A stretch of 64,000 nucleotides of DNA. It comes from Mytilus trossulus (taxonomy: Eukaryota > Mollusca > Bivalvia > Mytilida > Mytilidae). The notes under the pieces are model-generated. The model saw nothing but the letters and a program-made list of their open reading frames with translations, was not told the origin of the DNA and made no database searches. Of the stretch, positions 1 to 11,394 are shown in pieces. The stretch lies in assembly GCF_036588685.1 (NCBI RefSeq), contig NC_086374.1, positions 70,864,457-70,928,456 on the forward strand, written 5' to 3'. Both the position numbers and the translations under genes were made by a program. Position 1 is the first letter of the stretch, and every line of letters starts with the position of its first letter.

Positions 1-162
1 ACTTTGCATTGGTACACTCCAAAGTGATAGAAATCCTTTTTAGACAGATTTTATACCACGAAATATAGTTAAGTTTGAAACAAACGAACTACAGAATGCG
101 AATAAATTTGTTTTTCATTTTGATAAAATCTGACTTGGGAAGAAGTATATGTTATCAAATAA

Positions 163-230
163 AATTGAGAATGGAAATGGGGAATGTGTCAAAGAGACAA
201 CAACCCGACCAAATAAAAAAACAACATCAG
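163..230 (+). repeat. Dispersed repeat, 'GAGAATGGAAATGGGGAATG' family, copy 1
   Basis: The segment is almost identical to 13145-13215 (+) and recurs, more diverged, at 26930-26995 (+) and on the minus strand at 45605-45665 and 50098-50160. Five copies in 64 kb show a dispersed repeat. The reading frame through it is not conserved between copies, so I do not call it coding. Confidence 0.75.
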
Positions 231-399
231 AAGGTTTATTTTTCTAATAGAAAATGGTTAAATATGGTATTGCAATTATGAATTTATACTTGAACTAATA
301 AATGTTATTCATATCTGACCATCGGTTTGACTCAAACAAGTACAAACACTCTTATATTTGCGGTACATTTACGAATATTCAAAACTCATGTCATTCGCA

Positions 400-1290
400 A
401 TATCACTTGCTGCGCAGACACAGGGATTCAACTGTTAAACTGTTTAACTCACCATGATGTGATTATCGACATCGTCCATTGCTATGTTTTTTTTATGTAC
501 ATGTGTACAAGCAAATTTAAACAGCATGCACTTCTCAACCCCTTATCATTTAAAGGGTTTAGAAATGCAAGACAGTATGAGCACTGCTTAATGAAAGGTC
601 AATGTTACAGCATGGATGTGGTTCAAGCAGTGCACGTATATTTCAGGTGAATCAATGCTTTTTTTGAAAAAGAGGAGGAACAATTACAAATTTCCACTTT
701 TAAACCTTGTTGACATTTGAACTTTGCAAAACCACCCAAATTTATTAAATTGTTAATAAATTTCCGTCCTAAAATGCCTGAAATGATTCCAATTGTACAA
801 AAATAAACGTTTAATTGCTAAGTTGTAGATTTTAGATTTTATTTTATTTATCTCTAAGTCCTAGTCGAATAAATAACTCAATATAAGCGAGTGAATAATA
901 ATGTGCATTGTATTCAGGAATAGAAGCAAAACATTACTTCTATGCTCTTGTTGTTTTAATTTCTTATCACAAAAAATTAATCATGACCTAAAATGAACTC
1001 CGATAACAATGTGTTTGTGAATTTTAAGTATTTAAAACAAATTAGGATTTTTTTTATTAATTCGACATACAAAGCTAAATTGAATACAGAATTCAGATAC
1101 AATAGCTTTTGTCACATATTAACTGTTCTGGTTTTTTTTAATTATTATTGTAAAGGTAACTACTTTGACAGTTACAATTTAACATTGCGGAAAATACATT
1201 TACGTAATGTAGTATATCAAACAAAGACCGCATTTTATGTCGGTTAATATTGTGAAATTTTACTGCGTTTTATTAATTAAAACAATTACT
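400..1290 (+). other. Duplicated 5' flank of defensin-like copy 1
   Basis: This upstream stretch aligns base by base, with small indels, to about 20690-21670 upstream of copy 2. For example, TATATTTCAGGTGAATCA occurs in both. The duplication that made copies 1 and 2 therefore carried roughly 1 kb of 5' flank. Frames that open here are shared only through nucleotide homology and carry stops in the other copy, so I see no gene. Confidence 0.7.
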
Positions 1291-1348
1291 ATGGCCAATC
1301 AAAACGATAACACGTCATTGAAAATACAATATTAAGAGTATTCAAATA
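1262..1348 (+). promoter_or_regulatory. Core promoter of defensin-like copy 1
   Basis: A TACTGCGTTTTATTAATTAA block is followed by CCAAT at 1295-1299 and a TATA-like TATTCAAATA at 1339-1348. All lie upstream of the conserved splice donor of the non-coding exon. The same order occurs upstream of copies 2 and 3. The TATA element here is the weakest of the three, because copies 2 and 3 read TATAAA and TATTTAAA. This is inferred by paralogue comparison and no transcription start has been measured. Confidence 0.6.
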
Positions 1349-1369
1349 CTGTTCGTTCTCTGCATGTAA

Positions 1370-1399
1370 CTAACGGAGAGCTAATTGTTTAAATCAACT
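1370..1399 (+). other. Non-coding exon 1 (5'UTR) of copy 1, 3' edge
   Basis: The exon ends at ...AAATCAACT followed by the donor GTAAGTATAT (intron from 1400). The equivalent donors of copies 2 and 3 (21773, 34923) sit in the same context, ATCAATT or ACCAATT then GTAAGTA. The 5' end is only approximate, placed about 25-30 bases after the TATA-like element. No ATG lies in frame with the signal peptide, so this exon is taken as untranslated. Confidence 0.55.
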
Positions 1400-2035
1400 G
1401 TAAGTATATTTAAATTAAGGAGTGAAAATTGGACTTCAACTTTTAAGCAACTGCCAAGTTGAATATTAACAAAAAAATGTGCAGACCCATTTCACTGGTA
1501 CTGATTACCTAGATTTTAGAAGAAAACTAGGAAAATCAGTAGACCTCTTTCGAGATCGTTGCTATCCGGTGAACACTTTGTCTATTATTCGTATCTTAAG
1601 GAGCATCTTCATTTAATTACCATTTTGAACAAGAGAAAATAAAAATATAATCTTATATAGCTCAAATATTTCGGAGATTCAAAAATATGATTCTATATTT
1701 AATGCACTAATATTTCGGCGAATCAAAATATCATAATTGATCATCAGTACTACTCCTATTTTGGAATTGTGATTAAACACCTAAAGAACAAATATTATTT
1801 CTAGTTTAATTTGCATAATAGCAATAGCGAGGACGCTAGGTGAACTTTAATAATACAGGAACACAGACGATCACTGTATCTGGTAAATAACGTTATAAAA
1901 GCGCACATAGTTGCAAAATTTTCAAGTGAACGACATAACTTGAAAATGATCTTTTCATAATTGTAGCATATCTCGTGCATAGCTTATCGTTTATAGAAGA
2001 AATCAATCGTAGCTAGAAAAAGTCTTGATGATGCC

Positions 2036-2490
2036 ATTTAATTTAGAGAAACTAATGTCCGTAACTGAGATAACATCTTTACTAAATCCTTTCAAAGATG
2101 CAAAGATTTTGTTAGCACCTTTTGCTGTATATGTATTGTATTAGTTATTATTGGTATTAAACTTGCTGTCAGTAACTCCAAAGACAATATGTACATAGTG
2201 TATTTTGAGTTGTTAGGGATTTAGGATTAATATATACCCTGTCAAGTCCGGTCTATGTTTATGTAAGCTGTTTTTCTCCAAATCAGGAGCCTGTGGTTTA
2301 GTGATCGTCGTTTGTTTATGTCTGTACATTGTAATATTGTATTTCGTAAATTGTTAAGTTATAAATAAATCTTTACTATCCTTAATTAGATTATTTCATA
2401 TATTTCATGGTGGGACCTTTTATAGACGACAATACAGTATGGGTTTTCCCATTGTTGAAGGCTGTAATGTTGCCTATAATTATAACTCAC
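2036..2490 (+). repeat. Insertion in intron 1 of copy 1, containing a bivalve-type dispersed repeat
   Basis: Copy 2 reads straight from GATGATGCC into a sequence matching 2676 onward, so about 635 bases (2036-2670) are extra in copy 1. Bases about 2255-2490 belong to a dispersed family that also appears, diverged, at 6425-6495, 23430-23700, 33205-33505, 43590-43705 and, reversed, 45001-45130. Shared features are 'TTGAAGGC', 'GGAGAGTTGTCTCAT' and 'CACATCTT'. Confidence 0.6.
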
Positions 2491-2800
2491 ACTTCATTTG
2501 AACTTTGGTAGCTAGATGTCTTAATGCCAATCGTACAATATCTCAATGTTTTGAAACACATGTAGCAGTTATATATTTCACATCTGTAACTGTAAATGCC
2601 AGAAATAGAGTTGGTATTTTTATTGTAAACAATATGCAATCAGAAATTGTGAAAAACTCTCTACAGTTAGTTATTGTAATGGAACATTTTACGTGAGGAG
2701 TATCATCAATTGCAAATAGTTTTGAAACATAAAACATTCACTGACCTTGAAGTTAAGTTTTAAAATACTTTTGCCGAAAGCTAGCTAGAATTTAGCTATA

Positions 2801-2999
2801 TACCCTTCCGGAGCACCTGAGATCACCCCTAGTTTTTGGTGGGGTTCGTGTTGTTTATTCTTTAGTTTTCTATGTTGTGTCATGTGTACTATTGTTTTTC
2901 TGTTTTTCTGTTTGTCTTTTTCATTTTTAGCCATGGCGTTGTCAGTTTGTTTTAGATTTACGAGTTTGACTGTCCCTTTGGTGTCTTTCGTCCCTCTTT
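2801..2999 (+). repeat. Short retroelement 3'-tail repeat in intron 1 of copy 1
   Basis: About 200 bases starting CCCTTCCGGAGCACCTGAG and ending CTTTCGTCCCTCTTT. Copy 2 lacks it at the matching place near 22475, which gives an empty site. Related copies are at 26290-26455, 43170-43375 and 49065-49255 (+), and at 10255-10470, 46033-46085 and 58045-58215 (-). At 10255, 46033 and 58045 the module continues into sequence linked to a reverse transcriptase, so it is probably the 3' tail of that retroelement, inserted as 5'-truncated copies. Confidence 0.75.
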
Positions 3000-3737
3000 T
3001 ACTGTAGTGTGGGAGGACACAAAAAATATATATAACCTTCCTATACACCTAGAAGTTCAGATCTATATCTATTTCATTGAATATCAATAACACCAAAGAC
3101 ATTGACAAAAATAGTTTGTTCATACCATTGTTTGCTAAAAATGTATTAACAGATGTTTTGTGCATGTTCCAAATAATTCGAATAAAGGTTCTGTAATGTT
3201 ACTAGTAACAATGTTTCGATATTATATATGACTTTTGGGGTGTTAACTATTTAGGAATATACGTTTCTCTGTACAGAGTTTTAAGTCAGTTAAAATATAT
3301 GAAAATATCTTCAATATATTAGATCTTTGCATCTTCTTGCAGGCGATTATTAATTGACCATCTGCGAAAAAGGTTTATGCGTTGTTTTCAAAATGCATTC
3401 ATACTGTCATTGTATGTACATTGGTATTGCTATATTAGTTATGTTCAATGAAAACAGGCAAATAGCTTTTTTCAAGATATTTTTCATTTTGAAAACTATT
3501 TAGAATGCCAAAAAAAAAAGACTTATATTGCTTTATTTTGTTCCTACCATTATGATGATTTTCTATTGCTATGAATCATCGTAACAATAAAAATACAATA
3601 TGTAGCCCCGAGAAACGAGTTATTTGATCTATCAGTTACGGATGTCGATTATTTTTCATATTCATTATTGCGATATAAACCTGATTTTTTTTTACCGAAT
3701 GATTTCTTTAATAAACGGTATCTGCAAATTAAAGACA

Positions 3738-3970
3738 ACAGTAGTATACCTCTGTTCAAAATGCATAAATCGATTGAGAGAAAACAAAACAGGGTTATAA
3801 AAAAACAGAAGGGGACACACTCCAATCAGGTAGTAAGAAGCATTCACGCACATACTGTCCATCGTTTAATTCTTAATATCGTCTACTCGGAAACGATAAT
3901 TATTGACATAGTACAGGACAAAGGACATTTTAAGACAATATGGTGGATTGAATCTGTGTTTGAAAAGATT
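3738..3970 (+). repeat. Dispersed SINE-like repeat ('AGTAGTATA...AATCGATTGAGAG')
   Basis: The start, AGTAGTATACCTCTGTTCA then ATAAATCGATTGAGAGAAAA, is shared with 10125-10165 and with 50502-50730. At 50502 it interrupts another repeat. The long frame here is not preserved in the other copies. No function is assigned. Confidence 0.55.
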
Positions 3971-4370
3971 CGTTCATGCGACTCTTTAACGTCTCCTTCA
4001 CCAAGAATACTCTTACGAAAAACCTGGATCCTAAAATATACTGAAATGCTCCGAACGTAAGTTTTATCCTACAATTTGTCAATAATAAAACAACCTAGAA
4101 ACACAAATAATCGAGGCACATTATACATTAAGTCGATAAACATTCTATTTCAACAATCAAACGCAAAAATGAGTGATATTAAAATCGACTTAATATTTAC
4201 TAAATGAATGTTTTTTATGTTAAATGCGCTGCTGAATATCTTATGAAAACAATAGAGATATATACATAAAGGCTTCATTAAGACATCACCATTGATTTTA
4301 TTTTGGTTACAGTTACCATGATTTTACATTTCAGATATTTGCCCCTGATTCCTTGTTATAAATACAAAAT

Positions 4371-7300
4371 ATGAAGTATTTTGTCATGGTATTGGTATTT
4401 TTACTCTTTGCTACAGGTAAACGTTTAAGATATCACATACATGTAGTTTACTGTACACTTACAGTTTGAACCTATATTAGATTTACCTGCGCTTGAAAGG
4501 GTGTGCTATGCTAGGTAATCTCTACACAAACTAGTGATGATCATGAAGTTATGCATCGTGTATATGTATACTTTAATACTAATTATTTCAAACATACACA
4601 TCTTGTATAATTCAAATCTGAAAATTGTTTAAAATTAAAGAACAAGACTTGATAGTTCCAATCTGATGAGTCAAGCCTTTTCTAATTGATTTGCATCATT
4701 TATTTTAATGATGTGATGTTACCATATTGTCTCAAGAAAGGGAGAGTTAAGTGCCCAAACACATGTTTAAAATTTATTCGTGCCTCTTGCAATTTAGAAT
4801 TATGTTACCATATTGTCTCGAGAAAGAGAAAGTTAAGTGCTCAAACACATGTTTAAAATTTATTCGTGCCTTTTGCAATTTAGAATTATTGTTTTTCCAT
4901 TAATATATACATGTGCATATTTATCATGTAGGCAGTAACAATACTCCAAATTCACTTTTTGAAAGAATTGCAGGAACGCTTAACTAGTGACAGTGACCTA
5001 TATGTGTCAGCAGGGTTTCCGCTGGCGGTCGCTATTTTCGCAATTTGCGAAAAAATAATAATTGTGGCGATAAAAATTCGTCATTTGCGACAGAATTTGG
5101 CGAAAGAAATATATAGAACGATTTATTTTCCTTCATCTTGTTTATTTACTTTTTTCGAGTTTCTAAGACTTTACCCGTTCAGACAATACTCGGAATTCAC
5201 CTTGACGTCATTAAGATCTGGACAGAAAATCAATAATCATCAATAATCAGCTGATTGCATTTTTATAGCTATCGACAACAAAGGACTAATTAATAAAGGT
5301 GTTGATTGAATTGTATGACAAAATGATATGGTTAAATGGCTTCCGCTAAATGTCACATACAGAATTTATTTACCACTTTGCGACGCACGTGTTTGAAGAA
5401 CTCTTTTGACGTCTCCTCTCCTTTTAAAGATAGTTTAGAAAAGAAAGCTATTGTTGTGACGGAAAATGTTCAAAAGCAAGAAAAATCTCCGATTTAAAAC
5501 TTTAATTATCCTTTGACTTTATTAATATATGTAATTGACCAGGGAGACTTCTTAATCTCAACTTATTCATTTACGAAGGTCAAGAAAAAAAAACTGTCGT
5601 TATGAAGAAATCAGGCTATCCAAAAGGTTGTTATATTCCAGGACTACTATCTTCTTTATTAATAAAAGTGTAGTGACCCCCTCATTCAGAAAAGTTGTTT
5701 AAAATACAATGAATATTTTCCCCCTTTAAGTTTAGGTTTAGTGTTTATTCATTAAATGTAGACTCTGAAATAAGTTAGAGAGGACAATCATAGACACAAT
5801 GGTGCAAAATCACCTTATTTAAGTGGAAAAGGGGGATAGAAAAAAATGTAAATTTTAAAAGAAAAATATGCGAAAAAAATAATAAAGTGGCGAAAAATAT
5901 ATTGTTTTGACGAAAGAGGTGGCGAAAAAAATAATTGACCCAGGGGAACCCTGGGTGTCAGACCACCAATTAACAATCCCTATCTGTTCAACCAAATTTT
6001 GCAATTTTCACAGCTTTCTAAATATTTTATCTTAAGTTTAACTTCATGGAAACCAGGTATATCCTTAATTGTACATGTATCATCTTTCTACATGCCAATT
6101 TTCACCATACCTTTAAAGCCTTCTAAAAAATTAACTGACCTTCAAACAGAGGTACTCCAAAAAAAACTGGTTTTCTGGAAATCTTAAATTAGTATACTAT
6201 GGAGCGCATTAATCCTCAATTTTTAATGCAAACTCATAGACAAGTAAATTTTGGCTCAAAATGATCTAGATATATTTTTCTTTCACCAAAAGTTGCAATT
6301 TTGCAAATTTGTTGGTTAGTTTAAGTAAACAAGGACATCAAAAGCACTATTTTGTGTCAGAGTAGGGCTACTTTTACATACGTTCTAAATTGGAGGGAGT
6401 TATTGGTGGTCTGACACCTATAGTTGTTAACATCTGTGTCATTTTGGTCTCTTGTGGAGAGTTGTCTCATCTGAAATCATATCACATCTTTTTTTTTCAT
6501 AGTATAAATTTTTGGCATGGCACCATTTAGACCTATGTTTGCTTGCTGTTCTCATTGAACATGACGATCTTCGGCACAGATTAAAATGTGTCTACCGACA
6601 TCTGTAGGTCTACCCTTTGAGTAAATATCTTAATGAAAACATACATTAAGAATTGTCATGTAATAATTGTGTTTGTGAACATAATTTAGCCGGTTATACC
6701 GTTTATTAAATAAAAATAACAATCGCATTTTCAGGAGTGCACGCGGCAAAAAAAAGGCATATGGGCGACTTTAATTTTGACCATTTTTGTCCTCATGACC
6801 CCGCCAGTTGTAATGGATGGTGTGTTCGCTTTTTATTTGATTTAGGAAAATGTGAAGGGCCTGGCAACAACCAGTGTTGGTGTTATTGGTATCTTAAGTA
6901 AGTAATTTAAACGCAGCTATATTTGACTTTAATTTAAAAAAATAAATAATCACAGAATGATTTAATGAAAAATACAAATGATATGGTTTGTAGAATGTTA
7001 TTTCTAACAAAAACTGCTTTAAAAAAAAGAATTTCCACAAATCATTACACAGAACACAAAAATTTGAGCAACACCAACCCACAAGAAGGGGGTAGAAATG
7101 CGCTCATAGCTCGGTCAGATTTAACTTGAGAAAAGGAAAGGATTGTAGCTACGTCAACTGAAACATATGTATTGTCATTTATCTCTCCGGCAAACACAAT
7201 AAAAATCATTAAGTTTATAATTTGATTAAAAACAGTATCACGAATATAATGAATTAAAGCACACGTCCTGGACTTTATAAGCAACTGGAATATGTGTAAT

Positions 7301-9853
7301 CTATATGAAGTAGTTGCTAGATATTTGCAACATGGAAGTGGAAATTCACAATGGAACGATTGAAATGATCCGTTTTGTCGTAAAGCTAAGTTATAAAACC
7401 CTCCTTCTCTCTAAATGTAGGTCAAGATATGATGTATATTTAACTATATATATGGTCTCTTTTTCCTCAGCTGTATTTGGAAAAACTTTTAGGAACTTTG
7501 GTCATCAATGATCTTCAACTTCGTACTTTATTTGGCCTTTTAAACTTTTTTTTATTCGATTGTAACTGATTCGTGTTTTGTAGATGAAATGCGCATCTGG
7601 CGTAAATACAAAAGTTGATCTTGGTATCTACGATGAGTTTATTTTCAAGTTCAGTGTAACAGATTCAAAACAGTCATAGCTTTGCTACGTACATAATTTA
7701 TAAAATACTTTTGTTTTATAAATTCATGACTTTCTTTATTTGTCAATTAACATACAAAGGAAAATTATGCTGTTCTTATTATTTTCTGTTTGGTCATATT
7801 GATATTCACTTAATCATTTACTACCTTTTGAAGATAAATCAAAAGAAAAAAAGCTAATATTGCATGAATTTTTGTTGTTGATGTGCGATCAACATAATCA
7901 GGAAAATTAAAGATTATTGTACACAATAGGACAAAATCTTGACATTTAACTTTTTAAATACTACTTGCTTTTGATCATTCGTATTGGGTAATTCCTGTAT
8001 TGAAACTGCATCGTACAAATACAGATACAAATCAACAAAAAAATGAACACAGTTGGCCCCAATTAGTATACCGATTTGTCGTTGAATAACACGTCCTCAC
8101 AACATCTAACATAACAATGATGTTGTCACTCAAGAAAATATATCTGACAACAGTTTCAATTTTGTTTAAATGAGAGTGTATTGTTTTTACAGAATGGGTT
8201 TTCCCTTTCTAAACTAAGACATGTACTGTTATATCTAAGAATGACTATTATCTATGGAACAAAATTGATCAAGTTCCTTCAATCTGTCTTGGGAGTTTAG
8301 AATGGGGAAGTATTACAGTAGAGTAGAATGAAATATGTGTGACAACAATTCATATATACAACTCGTCTAAACATCAACCCAACAATGTTAGATCTGTAAA
8401 TTTGCATTCGCAAATTTTTTGTTCTTCCCTCGCCGGTATTCGAACCCATGCGACTGTGATATCTTGACACCAAATCGCCTGCACTGCAGCCGTCCCGCTA
8501 GACCACACGGCCACCTTGGCTCCAAAATAAATAAAGCTTTCGGTGGCCATGTGTTACCTTTCCTAGTCAGTTTTAATTTAGCGTCGTACTACAGTATATG
8601 ATATATAAGGCATGGAGATGTTATTGTTACAGATCAGCTCAATTATCTATAGTAAAGGATCCTACAAATTAATGTAAGATACAATAACAGAAAATAATTA
8701 TATTCATAAGTACGTCTGCGTCAGTGACAACTCTACAACAGATTTATCCATCGGATCGCCATCAATGATGGTGATACATGGCTTGGTATATATTTTTTTT
8801 TCTTATTTTTTTTTTCTGTGCCGTTTTAAATTTATATTCAGATCCATTTTGTTACATCTTGTGATCAATTTTATTTGGCAATCGTCAATGGCAGTCAACA
8901 GGGTTTAAGAACATCAGTTGTTCGACCTGTTAGTCAAATGCGTTTTGTTTAAATATACTTTTTCACTTTTTTGGTCTTTTGGAAAATGTTGTTTGTGCTG
9001 TTTTTAGACCCTTCTACAACGAAATTTGTTTGACATGCACACGTATAAAAATTGCGGTTTTTATCCAACGCAATCATAGGTTTGAACGTAGTTTTCAATT
9101 TAGACTCGTTTATATATATATATATATATACACGAGTCTAAATTGAAAACTAAGTTCAAACCAATGATAGCGTTGGATAAAAACCGCAATTTTTATACGT
9201 GTGCATGTCAAACAAATTTCGTTGTAGAAGGTTCTAAAAACAGCACAAACAACATTTTCCAAAAGACCAAAGAAGTGAAAAAGTATATTTAAGCAAAACG
9301 CATTTGACTAACAGGTCGAACAACTGATGTTCTTTTACCTTTAATGAAGATATAGATAATTTAGCTGATCTGTAACAATAACATCTTCATGCCTTATATA
9401 TCATGTACTGCAGTACGCCGCTAGATTAAAAAACTGACGAGGAAAGGTAACACATGGCCAGGAAAAGCTCTACTAATGTAGAGCCCAGGTGGTCGTGTGG
9501 ACGGCTGCAGTGCAGGCGATTTAGTGTCACGATCTTACAGTAGCATGGGTTCGAATCCCGGCGAGGGAAGAACCAAAAATTTGCGGAAGTAAATTTACAG
9601 ATCTAACATTGTTGGGTTGATGTTTAGACGAGTTGTATATATATATATATGTTTATATAATAAAAACTATAACACAAATTCCCATACGTTTCGGCCATTA
9701 CGGCCTTCTTCATTGGAATAAATTACAACATATATATATGACATACTGTTCGGTTCTTCATGGCTGTTGATATCAGTTTAACAATACATTATCAATGAAC
9801 TTTTTTTTACTTTCAGACAACCTAGTCTTCAGGGGAGGTCACCAATTTCCTAA
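4371..9853 (+). CDS. Six-cysteine CSalpha-beta defensin-like secreted peptide, copy 1
   Basis: Coding exons 4371-4416, 6735-6897 and 9817-9853 join to 82 codons (81 aa). All introns are GT-AG: donor GTAAACG at 4417, acceptor TTTTCAG before 6735, donor GTAAGT at 6898, acceptor TTTCAG before 9817. Residues 1-19 form a signal peptide, with probable cleavage after Val-His-Ala. The core has Cys34, 41, 45, 55, 63 and 65, spacing C-x6-C-x3-C-x9-C-x7-C-x1-C, with the GxC gamma-core at Gly53-Lys54-Cys55. This is the invertebrate defensin pattern. The family is normally antimicrobial and secreted by haemocytes or epithelia. The last exon adds a short tail, QPSLQGRSPIS, shared with copy 2. AATAAA lies at 9877. 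The start is the only ATG in the signal-peptide exon that aligns with both paralogues. Mussel MGD-type defensins usually have eight cysteines, so this is a related but distinct group. A channel-blocking role of the same fold cannot be excluded from sequence. Confidence 0.82.
4717..4888 (+). repeat. 86-bp tandem duplication in intron 2 of copy 1
   Basis: Two adjacent units begin TGTTACCATATTGTCTC at 4717 and 4803 and differ at only a few bases. This is a simple local duplication. No coding potential is seen. Confidence 0.85.
5011..5953 (+). mobile_element. Non-autonomous hAT-like element in intron 2 of copy 1
   Basis: The left end is CAGGGTTTCCGCTGG and the right end is the near-inverse, ending CCAGGGGAACCCTG. 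Flanks are TGTGTCAG before and GGTGTCAG after, a 7-of-8 match that fits an 8-bp hAT target duplication. Near both ends the interior has repeated TGGCGAAAA/TTTTCGC motifs that could be transposase-binding sites. There is no transposase. Length is 943 bp. Copy 2 has no counterpart in its 1.16-kb intron 2. Class assignment rests on the CAGGG end and the target length only. Confidence 0.65.
6425..6495 (+). repeat. Fragment of the 'GGAGAGTTGTCTCAT' dispersed repeat
   Basis: It contains GTTAACATCTGTGTCATTTTGG, then GGAGAGTTGTCTCAT and a CACATCTT end, matching the 3' part of the copies at 33205-33505 and 43590-43705. It lies in intron 2 of copy 1. Confidence 0.55.
7335..7640. repeat. Retroelement-derived fragments in intron 3 of copy 1
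   Basis: Bases 7335-7440 share short blocks (GGAAATTCACAATGG, TTTTGTCGTAAAG, GTCAAGATATGA) with the minus-strand RT fragment at 46184-46507, so they look like an old piece of the same element. Bases 7570-7640 contain GATGAAATGCGCATCTGG, a motif also seen near 44090 (CGAAATGCGCATCTGG) and, less clearly, near 42530. No open frame is preserved. Confidence 0.4.
8430..8525 (-). other. tRNA-derived segment (Pol III A/B-box-like), left arm
   Basis: Read on the minus strand, GGTGGCCGTGTGGTCTAGCG resembles the 5' part and A box of a class II (Leu/Ser-like) tRNA. About 55 bases later GGGTTCGAATACC matches a B box with one change. I could not build a proper acceptor stem, so this is a tRNA-derived repeat segment and not a tRNA gene. 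Confidence 0.5.
9480..9575 (+). other. tRNA-derived segment, right arm
   Basis: This is the mirror copy of the left-arm segment. It has GGTGGTCGTGTGGACGGCTG followed by a perfect B box, GGTTCGAATCCC. The two arms have drifted apart at several positions, so the fold has not been recently homogenised. Confidence 0.5.
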
Positions 9854-10124
9854 GACAAATAACACTATTTACTATGAATAAAATATTGTAAATACAAATA
9901 TTGGATGTCTCACTCTAATTTCAATTGTAATTTGTCACTACATCAAAAGTCGAAACAAGATACATGACAGTGTACATGTACTTTAATTTACACTGGTGAA
10001 ATATATATCTCATATCTTTCGACCGCAAAGAATACATGCGAGATTTTCTCACTTATTCGATTAAAATGATTATTTCTTCTGATAATCTTATAATTAAACA
10101 AAATACTAGCCTCAAAATAAAGAC

Positions 10125-10700
10125 AAGTAGTATACTGCTATTTAAAGTTCAATAATCGATTAAGAGAAAACAAATCCGGGTAATCAGCAGAAACACTGAA
10201 CTTAAACAATCTTTTTTTTTTCATAGATTTTGGCAAATGGTCAGTTTTTATAAAACAAAATTTACTTTGAAAAAGAGGGACGAAAGATACCAAAGGGACA
10301 GTCAAACTCATAAATCTAAAACAAACTGACAACGTCATGGCTAAAAATGAAAAAGACAAACAGACAAACAATAATACACATGACACAACATAGAAAACTA
10401 AAGATTAAACAACACGAACGCCACGAAAAACTAGGGGAGATTTCACGTGCTCTGGAAGGGTAAGCAGGTCCTGTTCCACATGTGGCTCCCGTCTTGTTGC
10501 TTATGTGATAACAAATCCGGTTAATAGTCTAATTCAATAGGTCACATTCATGAAAGGGAAGGGGATTGTAGTTACGACGTAAGAAACATATCCGATATCA
10601 TTTGTGAAACGGTTATTCCATAACAGTCTACCAACTCGTGATGGCGTCCGTAAAATTTACGCAGGGATGATTTCAACTTCACCATTGAAAGATATTTTAA
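10125..10700 (-). repeat. Retroelement 3'-tail repeat with adjoining RT-linked sequence
   Basis: On the minus strand it reads through a block with CGAGTTGGTAGACTGTTATG and ACCTATTGAATTAGAC to the module ending CTTTCGTCCCTC (10255-10470). The same two-module order occurs at 58045-58425, and a shorter version beside RT coding remnants at 46033-46510. A short SINE-like piece (10125-10165) abuts it. Decayed, with no intact frame. Confidence 0.65.
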
Positions 10701-10704
10701 ATCA

Positions 10705-11394
10705 AAACCACAGTACTAATAGAGGTAAAATTACAGACCGTCTTTCATGTTCATATATAATACTTTTTAAATGTCATATATTTCGCTAAAAAGAAAATAT
10801 TCTCATTTATTAAGGGGCTTTTATTATGTTGTCATCCTTGATTTTATATCGACACCACACTAATCGATATCTGACCCACAAAGAGTCATACGTATTGCAA
10901 CGATTTAATAGATTTATTGTTCTTCACAGAAACATATCTTATTAGTTGTCAAAGGTACCAGGATTATAATTTCGTACGCCGTACGAGCGTTTCGTCTACA
11001 TAAGACTCATAAGTGACGCTCAGATAAAAATATTAATTAAGCCAAACAAGTAAAAAGTTGAAGAGCATTGAGGATCTTAAACATCAGTAAGTTTGAACAA
11101 ATTTGTAAAGTTAAAACAATAATGGAAAGTGTGATAATTGCTAATGTAACCCAAAAAAAAAAAACAAGGATGTAACCTACAACCGGTCATCGTTCATCTT
11201 TTTCAATGAGAAAAAATCAAAATATATAGAAGTATTTTAAAAAGGGTAACGAAGTTTGAAAGTCTAAATAAGATCAGACCGGATTTATTCTTAAAGTGAA
11301 AACAAAAGTCCAAACTGAAATATCTAGCATGCTTTACGTATGTATGAATTAATGTTGATTATCTGTAATACGAAGGCTTAATTACAAATATCTC
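10705..11394. other. No gene seen
   Basis: AT-rich sequence with short A runs. Bases 11320-11394 (GCATGCTTTACGTATG onward) are shared with 50455 onward and belong to the left flank of the tandem repeat that follows. Bases 10975-11030 resemble a fragment of a dispersed repeat. Nothing codes. Confidence 0.5.

Larger units (their letters stand above)
8355..9636. repeat. Long inverted repeat (foldback element) in intron 3 of copy 1
   Basis: The left arm (8355-9109) and right arm (9132-9636) are reverse complements around a TA-repeat loop (9110-9131). Matching blocks include the outer ACAACTCGTCTAAACATCAA, the central TTTCAATTTAGACTCGT, and the stretch with GTTCGACCTGTTAGTCAAATG. The left arm carries about 250 extra bases (near 8650-8910) with no partner in the right arm. 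Each arm holds a tRNA-like segment. The element accounts for much of the 2.9-kb intron, against 1.1 kb in copy 2. Confidence 0.85.

Noticed and set aside
8425-8530. Functional tRNA (Leu/Ser-like)
   Set aside because: A and B box-like motifs are present but no acceptor stem can be paired, and the segment is a mirrored part of a foldback repeat.
10138-10386. Hydrophobic minus-strand frame with a possible signal peptide
   Set aside because: It reads through the retroelement 3'-tail repeat; the same hydrophobic translation appears in other copies (26285, 43262, 49105).
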